Of a DNA stretch of 13,479 bases, positions 1-6,966 are shown piece after piece. The number at the start of each line of letters is the position of its first letter. Within the stretch, counting starts at the first letter, position 1. Source of the DNA: an uncultured Ruminococcus sp. GTDB taxonomy: Bacteria > Bacillota > Clostridia > Oscillospirales > Ruminococcaceae. The stretch lies in the NCBI GenBank assembly GCA_937898375.1, contig CALEJX010000248.1:1-13479 (forward strand), written 5' to 3'. The notes under the pieces are model-generated. The model saw only the letters and a list, made by a program, of their open reading frames with translations. It was not told the origin of the DNA and searched no databases. The position numbers and the translations under genes are program-made.

Positions 1-93
1 CTTATCTCTAAGAACAGCGGCACTAATGTTAAGCTGGACGGCGAAGAGTTCATTATCGTTAAAATGGACGATATTCTCGCAGTTGTTGACTAA
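1..93 (+). CDS. groES: GroES co-chaperonin, C-terminal 30 residues (5' part outside window)
   Basis: Frame 1 is open from the window edge to TAA at 91-93 and encodes the end of a 10-kDa chaperonin. The stretch VKLDGEEFIIVK, followed by DDILAVVD at the very end, is the conserved last beta-strand region of GroES. The protein forms the heptameric lid of the GroEL folding chamber in the cytoplasm. The stop lies 43 bases before the groEL start, and no terminator lies between, so the two genes form the usual groESL operon. The promoter and any CIRCE/HrcA operator lie upstream of the window and cannot be judged. Confidence 0.95.
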   Translation, partial: LISKNSGTNVKLDGEEFIIVKMDDILAVVD

Positions 94-136
94 TTTCACT
101 GCATTTTAAATAGTATATAAACGGAGGTAATTTACA

Positions 137-1780
137 ATGGCTAAGGATATAATTTTTGGCGAAGACGCAAGAAAAGCTTTGCAGAGCGGTATCGACAAGC
201 TCGCAAACACTGTTAAGATAACACTGGGACCTAAGGGCAGAAACGTAGTTCTCGATAAGAAATACGGCGCTCCACTTATCACAAACGATGGTGTTACAAT
301 TGCTAAGGAGATCGAGCTTGACGACCCATTCGAGAACATGGGCGCTCAGCTTGTAAAGGAAGTTGCTACTAAGACTAACGACGCCGCAGGTGACGGTACA
401 ACAACAGCTACATTGCTTGCTCAGGCTCTTGTTAGAGAGGGTATGAAGAATATCGCAGCAGGCGCTAATCCAATGGTACTTAAGAAAGGTATGGATCAGG
501 CTGTAGATACTGCTGTTGAGACTATCATCGCTAACTCAAAGAAGATAGAAGGTTCTGAGGAGATAGCAAGAGTAGGTGCTGTTTCTGCCGCTGATGAGAA
601 TATCGGTAAGCTTATCGCTGAGGCTATGGAAAAGGTAACTGCTGACGGCGTTATCACTCTTGAGGAGTCAAAGACTGCTGAAACTTACAGCGAAGTTGTT
701 GAGGGTATGCAGTTCGACAGAGGATATATCGCACCTTACATGGTAACAGATACAGATAAAATGGAAGCTGTTCTTGATGACGCTTACATTCTTATCACAG
801 ACAAGAAGATATCTAACATTCAGGAAATTCTTCCACTGCTCGAGCAGATAGTTAAGGCTGGCAAGAAGCTTCTTATCATTGCCGAGGACGTTGAGGGCGA
901 GGCTCTCTCAACTCTTATCGTAAACAAGCTGAGAGGCACATTCACTTGCGTAGCTGTAAAGGCTCCTGGCTTTGGCGACAGAAGAAAGGAAATGCTTCAG
1001 GATATCGCTATTCTTACAGGCGGTCAGGTAATTTCTTCAGAGCTTGGTCTTGAACTCAGCGAAACAACTATGGAGCAGCTTGGTAGAGCAAGACAGGTAG
1101 TTGTTCAGAAAGAGAACACTATCATTGTTGACGGCGCAGGCAACAGCGACGATATCAAGGCAAGAGTTGGTCAGATCAAGTCACAGATCGAGAACACAAC
1201 TTCTGATTTCGATAAAGAGAAGCTTCAGGAAAGACTTGCTAAGCTTTCAGGCGGCGTAGCTGTTATCAAGGTCGGCGCTGCAACTGAGGTAGAGATGAAA
1301 GAGAAGAAGCTGAGGATCGAGGACGCTCTGGCAGCTACAAAGGCAGCTGTTGAAGAGGGTATCGTAGCAGGCGGCGGAACAGCTCTTATCAACGCTATGC
1401 CAGCAGTTAAGAAGCTTGTTGACAAGCTCAGCGGCGACGAAAAGACAGGCGCTCAGATAGTTTACAAGGCACTTGAAGAGCCAGTTAGACAGATAGCTGT
1501 AAACGCAGGTCTTGAGGGCAGCGTTATCATAGACAAGATAATACGTTCAAGAAAGGTCGGCTATGGCTTCAACGCTTACACTTCCGAGTATGTTGACATG
1601 ATACCAGCCGGAATCGTTGACCCTACTAAGGTAACACGTTCAGCACTTCAGAACGCAGCTTCTGTTGCTTCAATGGTCCTCACTACAGAGAGCCTTGTTG
1701 CAGACAAGAAGGATCCGCAGGCTGACGCTGCTATGGCAGCCGCAGCAGCAGGTGCAGGCGGAATGGGCGGTATGTATTAA
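137..1780 (+). CDS. groEL: GroEL chaperonin, 60 kDa subunit
   Basis: Complete 547-residue group I chaperonin, the normal family length. It builds the double heptameric ring that folds client proteins in an ATP-dependent cycle with GroES. Visible family marks are the nucleotide-binding LGPKGRNVV near residues 30-38, the catalytic-region Asp51 in NDGVTI, the phosphate-binding DGTTT at 86-90, the chaperonin signature around AVEEGIVAGGG near residues 403-414, and a flexible Gly-Met tail ending GGMGGMY. The start is fixed by a GGAGGT ribosome binding site at 123-128, eight bases before ATG, and by the MAKDI N-terminus. It is cotranscribed with groES and followed by a strong hairpin. Nothing is truncated, and the key residues inspected are present. 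Confidence 0.99.
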   Translation: MAKDIIFGEDARKALQSGIDKLANTVKITLGPKGRNVVLDKKYGAPLITNDGVTIAKEIELDDPFENMGAQLVKEVATKTNDAAGDGTTTATLLAQALVREGMKNIAAGANPMVLKKGMDQAVDTAVETIIANSKKIEGSEEIARVGAVSAADENIGKLIAEAMEKVTADGVITLEESKTAETYSEVVEGMQFDRGYIAPYMVTDTDKMEAVLDDAYILITDKKISNIQEILPLLEQIVKAGKKLLIIAEDVEGEALSTLIVNKLRGTFTCVAVKAPGFGDRRKEMLQDIAILTGGQVISSELGLELSETTMEQLGRARQVVVQKENTIIVDGAGNSDDIKARVGQIKSQIENTTSDFDKEKLQERLAKLSGGVAVIKVGAATEVEMKEKKLRIEDALAATKAAVEEGIVAGGGTALINAMPAVKKLVDKLSGDEKTGAQIVYKALEEPVRQIAVNAGLEGSVIIDKIIRSRKVGYGFNAYTSEYVDMIPAGIVDPTKVTRSALQNAASVASMVLTTESLVADKKDPQADAAMAAAAAGAGGMGGMY

Positions 1781-1811
1781 TAAGCTCCCCTGACTAATAT
1801 CTGATATAAAT

Positions 1812-1846
1812 AGCAGCCTCCGTAGTTTTTCTGCGGAGGCTGTTTG
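1812..1846 (+). terminator. Intrinsic terminator after groESL
   Basis: A 14-base-pair stem (1812-1825 with 1831-1844) closes a TTTTT loop, with two G-T wobble pairs. The core CAGCCTCCG / CGGAGGCTG is perfect. The following T-run is short (TTT then GCTT), so termination may be moderate, but the position about 30 bases after the groEL stop fits an operon terminator. Confidence 0.85.
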
Positions 1847-2020
1847 CTTGGAATATGCATTATCTTGGGATATAGTTTACAAAAATCAAATAATATTTTA
1901 ATGACTTTTGTAAGTAAAACCCAAAGATATTGATTAATTAAATTAAATATATACATAATGTTGCAGACGTCCACTTAAAATTGAAGCAAATTATGATATT
2001 TAATAAAAAGTTAATTAAAT

Positions 2021-2053
2021 ATTCACACAATGCGTTTGTGAATTTGTTATAAT
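2021..2053 (+). promoter_or_regulatory. Extended -10 promoter with overlapping dyad, for the two-component operon
   Basis: TGTTATAAT (2045-2053) is a perfect extended -10 element with TATAAT at 2048-2053. No good -35 hexamer stands at 16-18 bases (ACACAA at 17). Where the -35/spacer should be lies the inverted repeat ATTCACA (2021-2027) - 9 bases - TGTGAAT (2037-2043), 7 perfect pairs. A weak -35 replaced by a dyad is typical of a promoter that is activated or repressed by a dimeric regulator; autoregulation by the downstream response regulator is an inference. The rest of 1850-2161 is AT-rich, with no gene seen. Confidence 0.6.
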
Positions 2054-2086
2054 ACTTATATCAATTTGAATAATTATTGCCTTTTG

Positions 2087-2116
2087 TTCAAATTTTCAGA
2101 AGTGCGAAAATTTGAA
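2087..2116 (+). promoter_or_regulatory. Perfect 11-bp inverted repeat in the leader of the two-component operon
   Basis: TTCAAATTTTC (2087-2097) and GAAAATTTGAA (2106-2116) are exact reverse complements separated by eight bases. The repeat starts 34 bases after the -10 element and ends 45 bases before the response-regulator ATG, so it lies in the transcribed leader. It has no T-run after it and is not an intrinsic terminator. It could be a DNA operator downstream of the start site or an mRNA hairpin; the sequence does not decide. Confidence 0.55.
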
Positions 2117-2161
2117 ATCAGGGGCGTAAATGCAAGTAAATAAACGAAAGGAAGATGAAAT

Positions 2162-2866
2162 ATGTCGCTTGGACGAGTATTGGTAGTAGACGATGATAAG
2201 AACATCTGCGAGCTGCTCAGGCTTTACCTTGAAAAGGAGGGCTATGGAGTAATACTTGCACATGACGGTGAGGAAGCAGTGGTAAAATTCAACGCACTTA
2301 AGCCTGATATCATACTGCTTGACATTATGCTGCCTGGTATAGACGGCTGGCAGGTATGCCGTGAGATAAGAAAGAAGTCCAACGTGCCTATCATCATGAT
2401 AACCGCAAAGGTAGAAACATTTGATAAGGTGCTTGGTCTGGAGCTTGGAGCTGACGACTATATCGTAAAGCCTTTCGATACAAAGGAAGTTATCGCAAGA
2501 ATAAAGGCTGTTTACAGAAGAGTAGGTCAGTCATCAGGCGAAGCTGAGATAAAGGAAGTCAAGTATGACAAGCTTTCAGTTAATATGACAAGATATGAGC
2601 TGAGAGTAAACGGTCAGGTGCTTGACACACCGCCAAAGGAGCTTGAGCTTCTGTTCCACCTTGCTTCAAACCCGAACAGAGTTTATACAAGAGATCAGCT
2701 CCTCGACGAGGTATGGGGCTTTGAATATTACGGCGATTCGAGAACTATCGACGTTCACGTTAAGCGTCTGCGTGAGAAGCTTGAGGGCGTTTCTGACAAG
2801 TGGGCACTTAAAACTGTATGGGGCGTAGGATACAAGTTTGAAGTCGCTGAAACACCGCATGAGTAA
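2162..2866 (+). CDS. OmpR/PhoB-family two-component response regulator
   Basis: A 234-residue DNA-binding response regulator of normal length. The N-terminal receiver domain (about 4-118) shows the acidic pocket Asp10-Asp11, phosphoacceptor Asp54 in LLDIMLPG, Thr81 and Lys103 in the KPF motif. The C-terminal winged helix (about 130-228) shows LTPKELELL-type wording (TPPKELELLF) and the recognition region RTIDVHVKRLREKLE. It is predicted to bind DNA as a dimer when phosphorylated by the kinase encoded next. A ribosome binding site GAAAGGAAG (2146-2154) precedes the ATG. The family resembles WalR/PhoP-type regulators, but orthology to a named system cannot be settled. The operon leader carries two dyads that could be its own targets. 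Confidence 0.95.
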   Translation: MSLGRVLVVDDDKNICELLRLYLEKEGYGVILAHDGEEAVVKFNALKPDIILLDIMLPGIDGWQVCREIRKKSNVPIIMITAKVETFDKVLGLELGADDYIVKPFDTKEVIARIKAVYRRVGQSSGEAEIKEVKYDKLSVNMTRYELRVNGQVLDTPPKELELLFHLASNPNRVYTRDQLLDEVWGFEYYGDSRTIDVHVKRLREKLEGVSDKWALKTVWGVGYKFEVAETPHE

Positions 2867-4280
2867 TCGTAAAAGCATATTCTTTAAATACTTTGTAATT
2901 TGTTCAGCAGTAATACTTATAAGCTTTGTGTGCTTAGGAACAGTATTACTGCTGGTTTCTTCAAGGTATTTTATTGACGAAAAAAAGAGCCTGTTGGAGA
3001 AAAACGCCAAGGCTCTTGCTTTATATACGCAGGAAGAAATGCTGGATCAGCCTGCCGACTGGAAAGAGTCGGTGACGGATCAGATGACGCAGTATTCAAT
3101 GGCGTGCAACGCTGACTTTATCCTGTGCGACTCTACGGGAGCAGTGCTTGTGAACTCCAGCAAAGACCCTGTGTGCAGCCCTCAGAATATTTCTGTCAAA
3201 GAGCTTGCCGCTTTTTCTGACAGATGTGAGTATGTCTATTCGGATATGGGCGGAGCTTTTAAGGCTATGTACCATGTGATAGGCAAGTCATTTAAAGCGA
3301 ATGGCCCTGAATATTATGTGCTTGCGTTCAGCTCAAAGGCAAATCAAGATAATTATATCTACAATATAATGGAGATCTTTATCATTTCCGCAATAATTGT
3401 GCTTGTTATAGTGCTGTTTTTGGTGTATTTCATGACGCTGAAGCTTACAGAGCCTATAAAGGAGATAGCGGAGGTGTCAAAGAAGATAGGCGCAGGAGAT
3501 TTTTCTGTCACGCTGCCTGATTATTCTACCTCAGAGCTTGAACAGCTGAGCAACGCTTTCAACGATATGGCAGCCAGCCTTAAAAGCTATGACACCATGC
3601 GAAACAGCTTCCTTGCAAACGTTTCACACGAGCTTAGAACGCCTATGACGTCTATAGGCGGCTTTGTGGACGGTCTGCTGGACGGCACGATACCAAAGGA
3701 GCAGGAGAGGTATTATCTTAAAATAATTTCTTCCGAGGTACACAGGCTTGCAAGGCTCGTAAGAAGTATGCTCAATCTTGCAAAGATCGAGGCAGGCGAG
3801 CTGAAACCGAATTTGCAGTATTTCTCTGTGCTTGAGCCGATAGTTGACACACTTGTGACTTTCGAGCCAAGGCTTGAGGAAAAGCAGATAGAGGTAAGGG
3901 GTCTTGACGTTGACAGAGTGACCCTTTATGCTGATAACGACCTTGTTCATCAGGTAATGTATAACTTGATAGAGAATGCTATAAAGTTCGTTGACAAGGG
4001 CGGTTACATTGAGTTCCACTTTGAGCCTGAGGGAAATATGACAAGCATTTCTATCAGAAACAGCGGCGAGGGTCTGTCTGAGGACGAGCTGCCGCTGGTG
4101 TTCGACAGATTTTATAAGACCGATAAGTCAAGAGGACTTGACAAGACGGGTGTTGGATTGGGACTTAATATCGTGCGCTCTATCATAAAGCTCCACGGGG
4201 GCAAGATAATGGTAAGAAGCGTGAAGAACGAGTACACGGAATTTGTATTCACACTGCCTAACAAGGCGGAGGAGGACTAG
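2859..4280 (+). CDS. Membrane sensor histidine kinase (HAMP, HisKA, HATPase_c)
   Basis: A 473-residue transmembrane kinase, cognate partner of the preceding regulator. In order: membrane span about 8-34, extracellular sensor about 35-167, second span about 168-196, HAMP about 197-245, HisKA with the phosphorylated His257 in VSHELRTP, and the ATPase domain with an N box near Asn369-Asn373 and a GVGLGL glycine box near 430. The sensor segment (ADFILCDSTGAVLVNSS) resembles a PAS/Cache-like fold and holds four cysteines (83, 90, 106, 123), a possible disulfide pair set. I chose the ATG at 2859, which overlaps the regulator's last codons by eight bases. An in-frame TTG at 2838 would add seven residues, with only a weak upstream TAGGA. 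Translation is probably coupled to the regulator. Confidence 0.95.
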   Translation: MSNRKSIFFKYFVICSAVILISFVCLGTVLLLVSSRYFIDEKKSLLEKNAKALALYTQEEMLDQPADWKESVTDQMTQYSMACNADFILCDSTGAVLVNSSKDPVCSPQNISVKELAAFSDRCEYVYSDMGGAFKAMYHVIGKSFKANGPEYYVLAFSSKANQDNYIYNIMEIFIISAIIVLVIVLFLVYFMTLKLTEPIKEIAEVSKKIGAGDFSVTLPDYSTSELEQLSNAFNDMAASLKSYDTMRNSFLANVSHELRTPMTSIGGFVDGLLDGTIPKEQERYYLKIISSEVHRLARLVRSMLNLAKIEAGELKPNLQYFSVLEPIVDTLVTFEPRLEEKQIEVRGLDVDRVTLYADNDLVHQVMYNLIENAIKFVDKGGYIEFHFEPEGNMTSISIRNSGEGLSEDELPLVFDRFYKTDKSRGLDKTGVGLGLNIVRSIIKLHGGKIMVRSVKNEYTEFVFTLPNKAEED

Positions 4281-4289
4281 GAGGCTCAT

Positions 4290-5597
4290 ATGGATCAGTT
4301 TGAGGAGCAGCCTTGTCTGCCTGATGAGAATGACAAGAATACAGGAAAAGAGCATTTTGAGCTGCCTGAGGGGGCTGTATCCGCCGACAAGGTGGACGAA
4401 AGCTTTTGGACGGCTGTTGATACTGCCAAGAAGAAAAGCCGCCGCAGGGAGCGTATGCACCATGCAGGAGCAAGGCTGTGCTTTATGGTGCTTTTTATCG
4501 GCATTGGCATAGCCATATCCATAACCTCCATAAGGGGGAGCGGCTGGGTGAGAAACCTTGTCACAGGGGACGAGAAGATAAGCTTTACACTGCCTGTGGC
4601 TGACAAGCCGAAGCTTGATGATGAATTTTATCAGGCTGACGGAAGATACACTGCCGAGGGCATTGCAAAGGGATTTTCACCTGCTGTGGTATCTATAGAG
4701 GTATATAAAAATTCTGGCGGATATGTTGCGGCAGGACAGGGCAGCGGCGTTATAATGTCCGCTGACGGATATATCGTCACAAACGCTCATGTTGTAAATG
4801 CGGCTGAGTCGGGCATAAAGGTGGTTTTAAGCGACAATTCAGAGTATGAAGCCAAGGTGGTAGGGCAGGACGCCGCCACGGATATTGCGGTCATAAAGAT
4901 ACAGGCGCAGGGCTTGCAGGCGGCTGAGTTCGGTGATTCAACACAGGTGAATGCAGGTGAAGAAGTTGTTGCTATCGGCTCGCCGGCGGGCTATTATGGC
5001 ACTGTGACAAAGGGCATCGTATCAGGTGTGAACCGCAGGATAAGGCTTGAAAATTCGTCCATAATAATGAACTGCATACAGATAGACGCCGCCATAAATC
5101 CCGGAAACTCAGGGGGAGCGTTATTTAATATGTGGGGGCAGGTCATAGGCATAACCTCGTCAAAGCTTGCATCAAGCGACTATGAGGGCATAGGCTTTGC
5201 AGTATCCATAGACGAGGCAAAGCCTGTTATCGAGGAGCTTATGGAAAAGGGCTATGTGGCAGGCAGAGTGAAGATAGGCGTGACCTATTACGCTGTGAGC
5301 GACACAACGGCGGAGATATACGGCATAAAGGCAGGAATTTGCATTGTGTCCATAAATCCTGAATGTGACGTTGCCAACACTGACCTTGCGGAGGGTGATA
5401 TCATCACGGAGATAGACGGAAAGTCCACCGCAGGAGAGGTTGACATAGCTTCACTGTTCTCAGGCAAGCAGGCTGGGGACGATGTTACCTGCAAGGTCTA
5501 CCGCAAGACAGACAGCGGTGACGAGCGTGAGTTTGAGATAACATTCAAGCTTATGGAAGATAACGGCGGTCTGGTGGCAGACAGTCAGACGGAATAG
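4290..5597 (+). CDS. htrA: HtrA/DegP-family membrane-anchored serine protease with PDZ domain
   Basis: A 435-residue trypsin-fold protease. A cytoplasmic N-terminus (about 1-61, ending in a basic cluster near 48-55) is followed by one membrane span (about 62-82), which places the protease outside the membrane. The catalytic triad is visible: His167 in TNAHVV, Asp198 in ATDIAVIKI, and Ser274 in PGNSGGAL. A single C-terminal PDZ domain (about 325-415) follows. Such proteins degrade or refold misfolded exported proteins. AGGAGG (4279-4284) overlaps the kinase stop codon and sets the ATG, so it is the third gene of the two-component operon. Known precedents for two-component genes linked to HtrA are WalRK-type operons and the CssRS system. 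Regulation by, or feedback onto, the adjacent kinase is therefore likely but inferred. Confidence 0.95.
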   Translation: MDQFEEQPCLPDENDKNTGKEHFELPEGAVSADKVDESFWTAVDTAKKKSRRRERMHHAGARLCFMVLFIGIGIAISITSIRGSGWVRNLVTGDEKISFTLPVADKPKLDDEFYQADGRYTAEGIAKGFSPAVVSIEVYKNSGGYVAAGQGSGVIMSADGYIVTNAHVVNAAESGIKVVLSDNSEYEAKVVGQDAATDIAVIKIQAQGLQAAEFGDSTQVNAGEEVVAIGSPAGYYGTVTKGIVSGVNRRIRLENSSIIMNCIQIDAAINPGNSGGALFNMWGQVIGITSSKLASSDYEGIGFAVSIDEAKPVIEELMEKGYVAGRVKIGVTYYAVSDTTAEIYGIKAGICIVSINPECDVANTDLAEGDIITEIDGKSTAGEVDIASLFSGKQAGDDVTCKVYRKTDSGDEREFEITFKLMEDNGGLVADSQTE

Positions 5598-5624
5598 ATA
5601 ATAAAAGTGAATAAAAATAAAAAG

Positions 5625-5662
5625 AAAAAAGCTGTGGTAAGAAAGGGTACCGCAGCTTTTTT
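5625..5662 (+). terminator. Intrinsic terminator of the two-component/HtrA operon, probably bidirectional
   Basis: Stem GCTGTGGTA (5631-5639) pairs with TACCGCAGC (5648-5656), with one G-T wobble, flanked by AAAAAA on the left and TTTTTT on the right. The A/T flanks make it able to work in both directions, which fits its place between convergent genes. Confidence 0.92.
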
Positions 5663-5689
5663 CATGGGGATTAATAAAATATGTGATGA

Positions 5690-5794
5690 TATTATAGAAT
5701 TACTATAATAATATTATTATATATTCCGCACGATTTTATGTCAACACAAAAGTGTGACACGAATTTCAAAAAACTTGTCACACCCTATGTCACA
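5690..5794. repeat. Cluster of small inverted repeats in a convergent intergenic stretch
   Basis: No gene is seen between the two terminators at 5625-5662 and 5814-5854. The stretch holds an AT-rich palindrome TATTATAG / CTATAATA (5690-5710, five-base loop). It also holds a set of TGTCA-type words: TGTCAACA (5739-5746), GTGTGACA (5752-5759), its exact inverse TGTCACAC (5776-5783), and TGTCACA (5788-5794). The inverted pair is centred 24 bases apart. Whether these are protein sites, part of a small RNA, or chance is open. Confidence 0.4.
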
Positions 5795-5813
5795 TGAAAA
5801 TGTATAAATATGC

Positions 5814-5854
5814 AAAAAAGAGCAGACCGCCGTGCAGCCTGCTCTTAGTTTTTT
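5814..5854 (-). terminator. Intrinsic terminator of the lipoprotein gene
   Basis: Stem AAGAGCAG (5818-5825) pairs with CTGCTCTT (5839-5846) around a 13-base loop. Read on the minus strand the hairpin runs directly into a T-run (the A-run at 5814-5819 on the plus strand), about 17 bases after the lipoprotein stop. TTTTTT at 5849-5854 gives some plus-strand activity too. Confidence 0.85.
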
Positions 5855-5862
5855 GTGTAAAA

Positions 5863-6678
5863 TTATTCAGAAAGACCCTCGATAGAGAATGTGACCTCAA
5901 GGCTGTCCTCAAATGTGAGAGCGTCCTTGTCAATAGGAGAATCCTTAGCTGTGTCGCCGTAATCGTTGTAGATCTCGATTCTGTAGCAGTTGTTGTTGTC
6001 CTCGATGTTGCCGTACTTGATCTTAGCGTTATCGAAAGCAACTTCCTGACCGTCAGCCTTGATAGACTTAACTTCTACCTTAAGGTCGTCAGCGTTGTAC
6101 TTACCTGGAGCTTCCTTATCTGACTTTGGATCGCCTGTGCCCTTGAGCTTGTCGCCGTTAAGGAGACCAATGATATCAACGCACATAACTACGCAGCCTT
6201 CTGCTGCAACAGCATAGTCGCCGTCGAGAGCTACCTGTGGGTTAAGACCCTCGTCTGGGTCGTCATAAGAAATAGAAGCGTTTGTGATAGAAACAGTGTA
6301 TTCACCATCGCCTGTTACGTCAGCGTCAACGCCGAAAGCCTGAGTTGCGTCAGCTTCGCCCTGACCCTGCCAGTTGCCCCAGAGCCACTGGCTGTCGCCG
6401 AACATAAGGAATGCGTCATAGCCCTCGAAAGTCTTAACTGGTGTGTAGTCAGAGTCACCGCCTGTTGTTGCATCAGCAGAGCTGTCTGCTGTAGCAGTTG
6501 AGTCAGCAGCAGACTCAGCTGCAGCTGTAGTTGTTGCTGCAGTTGTAGTTGTAGTAGTAGCTGTAGTAGTTGTTGCGGCAGCTGAGCTTGAAGAATCAGC
6601 TGAATCGCCGCATGAAGCGAACACTACTGTTGTCAGAGAAAGAGCTGTGACAGCAGCAAGGATCTTTTTAGCCTTCAT
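5863..6678 (-). CDS. Secreted lipoprotein with Thr/Ser/Ala-rich tether and a C-terminal beta-type domain
   Basis: A 271-residue exported protein of unknown function. A basic N-terminus and hydrophobic core end in the lipobox-like FASC with Cys23, predicting cleavage and lipid attachment to the outer face of the membrane. Residues about 24-77 are almost only Ala, Thr, Ser, Asp and Glu, with uninterrupted Thr runs: a flexible tether reaching through the wall. The globular part (about 80-271) contains aromatic-rich FLMFGDSQWLWGNW, then VTGDGEYTVSI and a CVDI segment. I recall similar modules in Ruminococcus surface proteins and they look like beta-sandwich or carbohydrate-binding modules, but no binding residue can be assigned. 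AGGAGGT (6686-6692) sets the start. Its biased codon use, good promoter and strong ribosome site suggest high expression. Confidence 0.85.
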   Translation of the reverse strand: MKAKKILAAVTALSLTTVVFASCGDSADSSSSAAATTTTATTTTTTAATTTAAAESAADSTATADSSADATTGGDSDYTPVKTFEGYDAFLMFGDSQWLWGNWQGQGEADATQAFGVDADVTGDGEYTVSITNASISYDDPDEGLNPQVALDGDYAVAAEGCVVMCVDIIGLLNGDKLKGTGDPKSDKEAPGKYNADDLKVEVKSIKADGQEVAFDNAKIKYGNIEDNNNCYRIEIYNDYGDTAKDSPIDKDALTFEDSLEVTFSIEGLSE

Positions 6679-6703
6679 AATAATAACCTCCTGAAAAAAT
6701 AAT

Positions 6704-6718
6704 GGCAGTCATACTGCC
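6704..6718 (-). promoter_or_regulatory. Leader hairpin with following T-run upstream of the lipoprotein start
   Basis: GGCAGT (6704-6709) and ACTGCC (6713-6718) form a six-pair stem with a three-base loop in the 5' leader. On the minus strand it is followed by ATTATTTTTT and then at once by the Shine-Dalgarno. It looks like a mini-terminator or an mRNA-stabilising leader hairpin; which of the two is unknown. Confidence 0.45.
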
Positions 6719-6743
6719 CTTAAGATACAATATCTCTATGAAT

Positions 6744-6772
6744 ATGATACAAAATTTTCGCATTTTTTTCAA
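6744..6772 (-). promoter_or_regulatory. Sigma-A type promoter of the lipoprotein gene
   Basis: On the minus strand, TTGAAA (-35; 6767-6772) and TATCAT (-10; 6744-6749) are spaced by exactly 17 bases. Transcription would start about 60 bases upstream of the ATG and include the leader hairpin at 6704-6718. Confidence 0.7.
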
Positions 6773-6862
6773 GATACTATTTGAACAAATTTCCCTGTAT
6801 TAAATCGTTTACATTGTACAAAACTTGTTTAAACTATATAAAAATATTAGCCTTATATCAAC

Positions 6863-6893
6863 ATATTGACGAAGTTGTGCGAAAATATTGACG
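6863..6893 (+). repeat. Direct repeat ATATTGACG with 22-base period upstream of spoVAC
   Basis: ATATTGACG occurs at 6863-6871 and again at 6885-6893, about two helical turns apart. The first reads on as TTGACGAA, one base from the classical Spo0A box TTGTCGAA. The position 75-105 bases before the spoVAC start suggests a regulator site, but this rests on short words only. Confidence 0.4.
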
Positions 6894-6902
6894 CTTAAAA
6901 TA

Positions 6903-6934
6903 TGAATAACGGGTGATTTTATAGGAACAATAGG
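6903..6934 (+). promoter_or_regulatory. Weak candidate forespore (sigma-G-like) promoter for spoVAC
   Basis: TGAATA (6903-6908) matches the sigma-G -35 element. An ACAATAG/CAATAGG word at 6927-6934 stands where the -10 should be but matches the CATANTA consensus poorly. No good sigma-A promoter is seen close to the gene. A forespore promoter would be expected from the known regulation of spoVA genes, so this is offered only as a candidate. Confidence 0.25.
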
Positions 6935-6966
6935 GATAAACAGAATTGAAAAAAGGAGCGAGAAAA

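Noticed and set aside
2838..2858. Upstream TTG start for the histidine kinase
   Set aside because: It adds only seven residues, has only a weak TAGGA upstream, and the ATG at 2859 gives the usual short basic N-terminus before the first membrane span.
5794..6123. Plus-strand open frame opposite the lipoprotein gene
   Set aside because: It runs through the terminator hairpin and antisense to a well-supported coding sequence; its valine-rich content mirrors the Asp/Asn codons of the real gene.
6946..6966. Upstream TTG start for SpoVAC
   Set aside because: The AAGGAG ribosome site at 6953-6958 lies downstream of this TTG and at ideal distance from the ATG at 6967.
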